In this document: piece after piece, positions 7,050 to 11,682 of the stretch
Numbering within the stretch: the first letter of the stretch is position 1
Layout: each line of letters begins with the position of its first letter
From: an uncultured Selenomonadaceae bacterium
GTDB taxonomy: Bacteria; Bacillota; Negativicutes; Selenomonadales; Selenomonadaceae
Direction of reading: 5' to 3'
Length of the DNA stretch: 11,682 bases
Assembly (NCBI GenBank): GCA_905236785.1
Contig: CAJOQC010000083.1
Coordinates: forward strand, 1-11,682
Program-made: the position numbers and the translations under genes
Notes under the pieces: generated by a model
What the model was told of the DNA's origin: nothing
What the model saw: only the letters and a program-made list of their open reading frames with translations
Databases searched by the model: none

Positions 7050-7838
7050 ATGATTGATGTGCAAAACAGTGCCGACCATCGTGGCATCGCCATTCAGAAC
7101 GTCGGCATAAACGATATTCACTTGCCTTTTTTTATCCGCAAAAAAGGCGGCGGTTTTTTGCAAGTAGCGGCAACAATGCGTTTTACGGTGTCACTGCCCA
7201 AGGAGTACAAAGGAACGCACATGAGCCGTTTTATCGAGATACTGAACGATTACGCTTTGCAACCGATAGCTGAAGAAGAGATGTCCGCCATTTTAGAGGC
7301 GGCACTTATGCGATTAAACGCCGCTTCGGCAACACTTAAAATAAAATTCAAGTATTTCGTGGAAAAGGTTGCGCCTGTCAGCGGCAAAAGGTCTTTAATT
7401 GACCTTGACTGTTCTTTCTTCGGCGAAAAACAGGCGAATGCTCCCATGGATTTTACCCTTGGGGTGAACGTGCCGTTTACATCCCTTTGCCCCTGTAGTC
7501 GGGAAATATCCGAATACGGCGCACACAATCAACGATCGGTTTGCCGCCTAAAACTGCAATTTGACAACGATACAGAGTGTATATATATTGAAGATTTGAC
7601 GGCACTTATTGAAAAGGAGGCATCAAGCCCCCTTTATTCCCTGTTAAAGCGTGAAGACGAAAAATTCGTAACCGAGGCGGCCTACAACAATCCCAAGTTT
7701 GTGGAAGACGTTTTGCGCGATGTGGTAATTGCTCTTAGAACACTGCCGGGGCTTAAAAAATTTTCCGTTGTCTGCGAAAATTTTGAATCAATCCACAATC
7801 ACAACGCTTATGCCTCCCATGAAGAAACTTTGGCGTAG
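7050..7838 (+). CDS. folE2: GTP cyclohydrolase FolE2 (GCYH-IB)
   Basis: It converts GTP to 7,8-dihydroneopterin triphosphate, the shared first step of folate and queuosine synthesis. The 262 residues carry the family signatures: DVQNSADHRGIAI at the N terminus, KGTHMSRFIEILN in the middle, the active-site cysteine segment SLCPCSREISEYGAHNQRS (Cys147 and Cys149), and the C-terminal HNHNAYASHEE. This is the type IB enzyme, unrelated in sequence to FolE, and known in some bacteria to work with metals other than zinc. The ATG lies six bases after the queC stop without a clear ribosome binding site, which suggests translational coupling. Its place next to queC suggests that queuosine is at least one of its pathways. 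It could also be the cell's folate enzyme if no folE exists elsewhere. Confidence 0.95.
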   Translation: MIDVQNSADHRGIAIQNVGINDIHLPFFIRKKGGGFLQVAATMRFTVSLPKEYKGTHMSRFIEILNDYALQPIAEEEMSAILEAALMRLNAASATLKIKFKYFVEKVAPVSGKRSLIDLDCSFFGEKQANAPMDFTLGVNVPFTSLCPCSREISEYGAHNQRSVCRLKLQFDNDTECIYIEDLTALIEKEASSPLYSLLKREDEKFVTEAAYNNPKFVEDVLRDVVIALRTLPGLKKFSVVCENFESIHNHNAYASHEETLA

Positions 7839-7856
7839 CTGTGGGGAGCGAAAGTC

Positions 7857-8843
7857 ATGAACAAATTCGGACGAAAATTTATCGGTGCTTTCCTGCTTGT
7901 GGTGTTCATATCGGCGGCGGTTATCTACGCTACGGTTGATATAAACACCGTTGCCAATCTTACAGCCTTTAAGCCGTGGTCTTTGCTCTTGGCGGTTTTG
8001 GCCATGGCTCTTGGGATGTTTTTTGACGGTAGTCGGCTTATGCATCTGGTGAAAATATCCGGCGAAAAAATCACGTTATATCAAGCGGTGCAGGTGATAT
8101 TCGGCAATTACTTTTTGGCACTTTTGACTCCGGGCGCAACCGGGGGGGCTGTGGCGCAGGTTATGTTTTTGCGTCACGCCGGTGTACCCACGGGCAAGGC
8201 GGCAGTGTTGGTCATTGTGCGGACGTTGGCATCCATATTTTTCTTGGCGTTTCTCTTGCCCTTTATTCTCATAAACGATAAGGGAATTTTGCCCGGGTTC
8301 AGCAATATGACGCTGTTATGTCTGATTTTTTTTGGCATTTTTTCCATTGTAGCTCTTATTTTTTTGGCGCGGAAGGGCTATTTGGACGGCATATTGAAAA
8401 AATTTTCGCGCAAGTTAAGCACGAAACGCCGCAAAATGATGTTTGCCTTTTACCGCGATACAAAGTCCGCAGTGAAACTTCTTTCCGCTTCGCCGAAAAG
8501 TTTGGCGCGGGTTTTATTGGAGTCGGGTCTAAATTCTCTGTGCATTTACGCCATTGTGCCATGCCTTCTTTTAGGATTGGGGGTTTACGATGCGGATTGG
8601 TGTACGGTGATGGGGCGCATGATTTTCCTTAATCTGCTTTTGTACTTTACCCCGACGCCGGGGGGCGCAGGGTTGGCCGAGGGCGGTTTTGTGATTTTGT
8701 TTGCTGAGGCTGTTCCGGCGGGTACGGTGGGAGTTGTGGCTGTGTGTTGGCGGCTGATTGCCGAGTATTTGCCGTTTATTATCGGCTTTTACTATACGAT
8801 AAGCGTTTTTGGACGCAATTTCATAAACCGCCAACTTGGATAG
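7857..8843 (+). CDS. Flippase-like integral membrane protein (UPF0104/LPG synthase TM family)
   Basis: A polytopic inner-membrane protein of 328 residues with about eight hydrophobic segments. They lie at roughly 8-28, 40-60, 88-108, 115-140, 145-172, 222-245, 255-275 and 290-318. Family motifs are TPGATGGAVAQ near 93-103 and PTPGGAGLAEGGF in the C-terminal half. This domain is shared by the flippase part of MprF and by AglD-like proteins, and is thought to move or act on lipid-linked groups. No synthase domain is attached, so the protein is not a full MprF, and its substrate is unknown. The ATG has a good GGGGAG nine bases upstream and lies 18 bases after the folE2 stop, so it belongs to the queC transcription unit, though no functional tie to queuosine is known. 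Confidence 0.86.
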   Translation: MNKFGRKFIGAFLLVVFISAAVIYATVDINTVANLTAFKPWSLLLAVLAMALGMFFDGSRLMHLVKISGEKITLYQAVQVIFGNYFLALLTPGATGGAVAQVMFLRHAGVPTGKAAVLVIVRTLASIFFLAFLLPFILINDKGILPGFSNMTLLCLIFFGIFSIVALIFLARKGYLDGILKKFSRKLSTKRRKMMFAFYRDTKSAVKLLSASPKSLARVLLESGLNSLCIYAIVPCLLLGLGVYDADWCTVMGRMIFLNLLLYFTPTPGGAGLAEGGFVILFAEAVPAGTVGVVAVCWRLIAEYLPFIIGFYYTISVFGRNFINRQLG

Positions 8844-8940
8844 AAAATATTTTGTTATTGTCGTCTTTATCCGGCGGCAGGAATTTGCCGTTGCAAGAAG
8901 AATAAATTCACCGATTGGAAAATCACGAGGAGGGGTTAGT

Positions 8941-9321
8941 ATGGGCAAAATAAACAAAATTTTAGTACCCGTAGACGGGTCGGTGAACGGGTGCAAGGCT
9001 GTGGATGAGGCCATTTTCTTGGCGGGCAAGTGTAAGGCAAGCCTTGATTTTGTCTATGTGGCCAGCAACATAAACAAAGATATACCGAGCCATATCGTCT
9101 TTGACCGTATTTGGGAAAAAATCCCGGAGGACATAAAAGCCGCTAAACACGTTGAAACGGGAAGCATACCCAAAGCCATACTTCGTGTTGCGGCGCAGGA
9201 AAAAAGTGACATGATAATTATGGGTAGCCGGGGGCTTGGTCTTTTTAAGGGTGCGTTAATCGGTAGCGTCAGCCAAAAAGTCGTGGAAGAATCGCAAATT
9301 CCCGTTATGGTTATAAAATGA
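8941..9321 (+). CDS. Universal stress protein (UspA family)
   Basis: A small cytoplasmic protein of 126 residues with one Usp domain. The first strand KILVPVDGS places Asp12 at the nucleotide site. The C-terminal half has a complete ATP-binding motif: Gly95-x-x-Gly98, nine residues, then Gly108-Ser109. It should therefore be of the ATP-binding UspA type. It is slightly shorter than the usual 140-150 residues, with a reduced middle loop. The ATG at 8941 follows a strong GAGGAGGGG. A longer frame from 8836 would overlap the previous gene and has no such site. The 97-base gap after the flippase-like gene holds no clear promoter, so read-through from the queC promoter is likely. A terminator lies 96 bases after the stop. 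Confidence 0.93.
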   Translation: MGKINKILVPVDGSVNGCKAVDEAIFLAGKCKASLDFVYVASNINKDIPSHIVFDRIWEKIPEDIKAAKHVETGSIPKAILRVAAQEKSDMIIMGSRGLGLFKGALIGSVSQKVVEESQIPVMVIK

Positions 9322-9416
9322 TTTTGTTCAACAGAGAAATTACATTTTGAGTGTCGTGTATTTTATCAGCGCAGTGAACCAGAAAGACGCGGCAAGATAG
9401 GTGCGTCAGCCAAAAT

Positions 9417-9462
9417 AAAAAGTCCCGCCCGTTGGCGTAAGCTGCCGGTTGCGGGGCTTTTT
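9417..9462 (+). terminator. Rho-independent terminator ending the queC operon
   Basis: AAAAAGTCCCGC (9417-9428) pairs over 12 bp, with one G-U, with GCGGGGCTTTTT (9451-9462), around a 22-base loop that can fold further. The stem ends in five T on the plus strand and five A on the other side, so it may also stop minus-strand transcripts reading through from the deacetylase gene. Confidence 0.88.
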
Positions 9463-9541
9463 GATTGTGACGGTTCTTATACTACTTCCGTTAAAAGTGT
9501 ACTTTTTACATAGAGTTATTAGGCGGCTTTATTACGCAGGC

Positions 9542-9589
9542 TCATACACTCTCAGTAAGAAATAAAATTTCTAACTGAGAGTAGTATGA
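9542..9589. repeat. 48-base near-perfect hairpin
   Basis: The left arm 9542-9563 (begins TCATAC, ends AGAAAT) pairs with the right arm 9567-9589 (begins ATTTCT, ends TATGA), with one bulged base and one mismatch, around a three-base AAA loop. No U-tract follows on either strand. It could be a miniature element, a small RNA structure or an mRNA end-stabilising hairpin. Confidence 0.75.
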
Positions 9590-9632
9590 ACTGCAACCGG
9601 GAGATTTGATTGCCAAAAAATAGCCCCAAGAA

Positions 9633-9680
9633 TAAACCAAGAGGACTCTCGGCGTTTTTGAGGAGAGTCCTCTTGGTTTA
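9633..9680 (-). terminator. Perfect 18-bp hairpin starting at the deacetylase stop codon
   Basis: TAAACCAAGAGGACTCTC (9633-9650) is perfectly complementary to 9663-9680 around a 12-base loop. On the minus strand the first three bases of the stem are the TAA stop of the deacetylase gene. The position fits a transcription terminator or 3' end structure, but no U-run follows at once. A run of six U comes about 12 bases later on the minus strand. I call it a probable non-canonical terminator. Confidence 0.55.
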
Positions 9681-10514
9681 AGGTATGAATATAATTCGCG
9701 CCGCATTTTGATAGCCGGCGGAGATTAAGGATAATTTCAAATCATTGAGGGGTTCTATGATGGGAGCAAACCACAGCCGAAGCTTAAATCGAAGGAGAGT
9801 GTGTGTATTGCTGCCGAAAACGGGTATGCGTGACATGGCAAAACGCGGCTCGTTTGGCGCGGTTAGACCGTAATGCACCGTAAAGGCCGCCTTATAACCC
9901 GCTTCTTGGGTAAGGGCGGCAATTTTTTCGCTGAAACGCCCCGCCGGATACGCCAAAAAGTCGGCATCTTTCTTCAAATGCCAGGCGATAGCTTGGCGCG
10001 AGCCGAAAAGCTGAAACCTAATTTCTTCTTCCGATTGCAAACGAGTTAAGTCTTGGTGGCTTAAGGTGTGGCTTCCGATGTCGATAACTCCGCTTTGCAA
10101 CATTTCCCGCGCATTGTCCCATGTAATGTAGTTCGGGTAGGTGTTTACATAGTCGGTGACAATGAAAACCGTCGCTTTGTGTCCATATTGTTTCAAAATG
10201 GGGAAGGCGTGGCGATAATTGTCCATATAGCCGTCGTCAAAGGTTATAATAACGGGTCTGTCGGGGAGCGGCGCGCCGTTATCCCAAGCGTTTAGCATAT
10301 CCGTCATGGTTATAGTGGTGTAGCCTGCGTCATGCAAATATTTCATTTGCGCCGCAAACTGCTCGGTATTTACCGTGAGAGAATTTTTTTCCGTGTCGTT
10401 TATCTGATGATAATTGAGTACGGGTACGGCATTTCGGTTGTCGAAGAAAAATAGGGCGAAAAAGACCAACAAAATCAACGCTGCAACAACACCAAGCCGC
10501 TTTTTTCCCGTCAT
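9678..10514 (-). CDS. Membrane-anchored polysaccharide deacetylase (CE4/NodB domain)
   Basis: A 278-residue extracytoplasmic enzyme that removes acetyl groups from an amino-sugar polymer. Residues 7-24 form an N-terminal membrane anchor. The sequence PVLNYHQI at 31-38 is typical of the PgaB/IcaB-like group. The NodB domain shows motif 1 TFDDGYMDN (91-99, catalytic Asp93 and metal Asp94), motif 2 SHTLSHQDL (148-156, metal His149 and His153) and motif 3 LAYPAGRF (187-194). The protein should therefore be active with a divalent metal. The substrate could be peptidoglycan or a poly-N-acetylglucosamine-like polymer. No pga/ica genes are near, so this stays open. The ATG at 10514 has an AGGGAG ribosome binding site eight bases upstream, and the gene has its own promoter. 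Confidence 0.93.
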   Translation of the reverse strand: MTGKKRLGVVAALILLVFFALFFFDNRNAVPVLNYHQINDTEKNSLTVNTEQFAAQMKYLHDAGYTTITMTDMLNAWDNGAPLPDRPVIITFDDGYMDNYRHAFPILKQYGHKATVFIVTDYVNTYPNYITWDNAREMLQSGVIDIGSHTLSHQDLTRLQSEEEIRFQLFGSRQAIAWHLKKDADFLAYPAGRFSEKIAALTQEAGYKAAFTVHYGLTAPNEPRFAMSRIPVFGSNTHTLLRFKLRLWFAPIIEPLNDLKLSLISAGYQNAARIIFIP

Positions 10515-10548
10515 AATATCATCTCCCTGCTATAAAATCATACGGTCA

Positions 10549-10578
10549 AATATATAGCAAAACGGGGCAGACTGTCAA
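10549..10578 (-). promoter_or_regulatory. Promoter of the polysaccharide deacetylase gene
   Basis: On the minus strand a perfect TTGACA (10573-10578) is followed 16 to 18 bases later by overlapping -10 candidates, TATATA (10551-10556) or TATATT (10549-10554). The transcript would start near 10542, about 28 bases before the ATG, with AGGGAG between them. Confidence 0.8.
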
Positions 10579-10737
10579 GGGAATTATTTTTCGTGTGAGA
10601 GTGCTGTGAATGAGATGTGATAATGTCTCGATGAAATGGCTGAAGAAATGTCCTTGGTTTTGTACAAGGGCAATTATGTATGATTCGTTACGGAAACGGA
10701 GGCCATTTTATTTGTGGTAAAACTCTGTTAATTGCGT
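10579..10737. other. Divergent intergenic region without a clear gene
   Basis: This is the central part of the 269-base gap between the divergent deacetylase and secreted-protein genes. A 29-codon frame at 10631-10720 has no ribosome binding site. A short stem (GTCCTTG at 10650-10656 with CAAGGGC at 10665-10671) has no U-tract. I see no other feature. Confidence 0.5.
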
Positions 10738-10743
10738 TATAAT
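10738..10743 (+). promoter_or_regulatory. Possible -10 box for the secreted-protein gene
   Basis: A perfect TATAAT lies 40 bases before the ATG at 10784. No good -35 box is found at normal spacing. TTGTGG at 10712-10717 is 20 bases away, which is too far, so the promoter may be activator-dependent. Confidence 0.45.
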
Positions 10744-10783
10744 ATTTGAGTATTTATGGAAAAAAGACAAACGAAAGGCGAAC

Positions 10784-11338
10784 ATGACAAAAAGGAAATA
10801 TATTGAAAAGATTGCGGCGATGCTTTTTATGTTGCTGTTGCCGTTTTGTGTTGCCTCCGCCAAAATTCCCGCCGTCATGGTGGGGGTGGGCGGTCTTTCG
10901 CCCTATTCCGCCATGGAGTATGTTTTGGGCGTATACGGCGAGCCGGCGTACAAAACAACCCTTGGTAACGGCGAGCAACTTTTCACCTACGGCAACAAAG
11001 TTACTCTTTATTTTGCGACGGAAAAAAAGTTAAACTTCGTCTTTAAGGGCAAAGATGAAGGGCGAGAGGACGCTTTTTTGTTGCGGCGGGTCGATGTGGT
11101 TGATTACCCGCCCATGGCAACGCCCCAGGGCGTGGCGGCGGGTATGGACGAAGAGGTTTTGACGGAAACTTACGGCAAGCCCGATGTAAGCGTTCTCACG
11201 GTTGACGATAAAAATTGCGACAAACGATTGATGTATGTCGGCGAACCCACGGAGGAAAACGAGGGAATTTGTTTTATGACCTTTGACCTGAAGGACGGGA
11301 AAATCGTAAAAATAAGTTGTTATGCAACGCGGCATTAG
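10784..11338 (+). CDS. Secreted protein with an internal duplication, function unknown
   Basis: I do not recognise a named family. The 184 residues begin with a clear Sec signal peptide: basic Lys3-Lys9, a hydrophobic core at about 10-22, and a likely cleavage after ASA at 24-26. The mature part of about 158 residues contains two related units. One starts near residue 41 with MEYVLGVYGEP and the other near 120 with DEEVLTETYGKP. Each continues with a beta-rich segment containing a Tyr-Gly or Tyr-Val turn and ending in a strand (VTLYFA; MTFDLKDGKIVKI). This pattern recalls the small BamE/SmpA-like fold, but that is only a resemblance. The gene has AAAGG before its ATG and is followed after 15 bases by another gene, so the two are probably co-transcribed. 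It may work at the envelope. Confidence 0.8.
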   Translation: MTKRKYIEKIAAMLFMLLLPFCVASAKIPAVMVGVGGLSPYSAMEYVLGVYGEPAYKTTLGNGEQLFTYGNKVTLYFATEKKLNFVFKGKDEGREDAFLLRRVDVVDYPPMATPQGVAAGMDEEVLTETYGKPDVSVLTVDDKNCDKRLMYVGEPTEENEGICFMTFDLKDGKIVKISCYATRH

Positions 11339-11353
11339 GGAGAATGTAACGCA

Positions 11354-11682
11354 ATGGAGAAAAAAAAGCGAACAGCCAAGGGGCAAAAATCCCTTGAGAG
11401 CGAGTATCGCGCCTTTCGCAGGGCGATGGACGAAAATAATCACAAGACGGTGGTGCGGTATGGGTTAAAACTGATAAATCGCAAGGACTTTGACGCCCCG
11501 CCCATAATCTACAGAACAATCGGCGATGCGTACCTGCTTCTTGCAACCAAAATTGAGGATACATACATCACCACGGAAAAAGGCACACGGCAACGTTTTT
11601 CTCATCCTGCAAGCAAGGAGGACAGGAAACGTATCGACGAGAACATGAAAAACGCTTATCGTTATCTAAAAATTGCCTATGA
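11354..11682 (+). CDS. Partial gene, helical-repeat-like protein, function unknown
   Basis: An ATG at 11354 opens a frame of 109 codons that runs without a stop to the window edge, so the gene is cut at its 3' end. GGGAG at 11338-11342, overlapping the previous stop codon region, can serve as a ribosome binding site at slightly long spacing. The N terminus is strongly basic (MEKKKRTAKGQKS) with no signal peptide. From about residue 16 the sequence is amphipathic helix, with a TPR-like pattern: VVRYGLKLINRKDF, then IYRTIGDAYLLLATK, and later NMKNAYRYLKIAY. This suggests a protein-binding scaffold in the cytoplasm, but the family is not recognised. The short 15-base gap to the secreted-protein gene implies one operon. 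Confidence 0.72.
   Translation, partial: MEKKKRTAKGQKSLESEYRAFRRAMDENNHKTVVRYGLKLINRKDFDAPPIIYRTIGDAYLLLATKIEDTYITTEKGTRQRFSHPASKEDRKRIDENMKNAYRYLKIAY

Larger units (their letters stand above)
9322..9677. other. Convergent intergenic region rich in hairpins
   Basis: This 356-base gap separates the universal stress gene from the oppositely directed deacetylase gene. I see no coding region. It holds a small stem (GACGC 9386-9390 with GCGTC 9403-9407), a strong terminator, an AAAAGT-GT-ACTTTT dyad at 9493-9506, and two 48-base hairpins listed separately. ATACTAC at 9479-9485 can also pair with GTAGTAT at 9581-9587. That would compete with the hairpin at 9542-9589. Confidence 0.6.

Noticed and set aside
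8836..8940. N-terminal extension of the universal stress protein
   Set aside because: It overlaps the previous gene, has no good start signal, and the family start plus a strong ribosome binding site point to 8941.
9555..9677. In-frame continuation of the deacetylase frame past its TAA for about 40 codons
   Set aside because: An open stretch of this length is quite likely by chance, crosses both hairpins, and shows no recognisable protein sequence.
9322..9680. CRISPR array in the hairpin-rich gap
   Set aside because: The inverted repeats differ from each other and there are no regularly spaced direct repeats.
10631..10720. 29-codon open frame (begins MKWLKKCPWF)
   Set aside because: There is no ribosome binding site before its ATG, and an open frame this short is expected by chance.

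Overview
The window reads as an ordinary chromosomal stretch of a low-to-mid GC bacterium. It is most likely a Bacillota member, and Negativicutes is a plausible guess, but no marker here fixes the taxon. The grounds are strong purine-rich ribosome binding sites, frequent TTG/GTG starts, sigma70/sigmaA-type promoters, and the mix of a DUF871/MupG-family protein, a soluble FIST-domain chemoreceptor, FolE2 and a UPF0104-type flippase. There is no phage, CRISPR, rRNA or tRNA, and no complete insertion sequence.

Layout. Bases 1-120 are an unassigned edge segment. At 177-1570 lie a membrane-anchored alpha/beta hydrolase and dtd (D-aminoacyl-tRNA deacylase), 14 bases apart and probably co-transcribed. 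At 1571-2689 comes a leader with two perfect inverted repeats and then a complete tyrosine recombinase. At 2842-4908 is a cytosolic FIST-domain methyl-accepting chemotaxis protein with its own promoter. At 5111-6211 is a DUF871/MupG-like glycosidase-family protein whose start is set by a good ribosome binding site behind a long hairpin. A near-consensus promoter at 6290-6318 then drives queC, folE2, a flippase-like membrane protein and probably a universal stress protein, ending at a strong terminator at 9417-9462. On the minus strand, 9678-10514 encodes a membrane-anchored polysaccharide deacetylase with its own TTGACA promoter. Diverging from it at 10784 are a secreted protein with an internal duplication and a helical-repeat-like gene cut by the window end.

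How the genes fit together. QueC and FolE2 are two steps of queuosine precursor (preQ0) synthesis: FolE2 makes dihydroneopterin triphosphate from GTP and QueC makes preQ0. queD and queE must lie elsewhere. The deacetylase and the MupG-like protein both point to handling of cell-wall or other amino-sugar polymers, but they are not in one operon. The recombinase and the chemoreceptor are isolated single genes.

I see no clear new multi-gene system. The items most worth a second look are non-coding: a 17-bp palindrome over the -10 box of the hydrolase promoter, which would give a nearly leaderless mRNA; a 16-bp palindrome inside the chemoreceptor promoter; a 28-bp palindrome with 11-6-11 geometry just upstream of the recombinase; a 39-base hairpin before the MupG-like start; and two 48-base hairpins in the convergent gap at 9463-9680, one of which begins exactly at the stop codon of the deacetylase gene.
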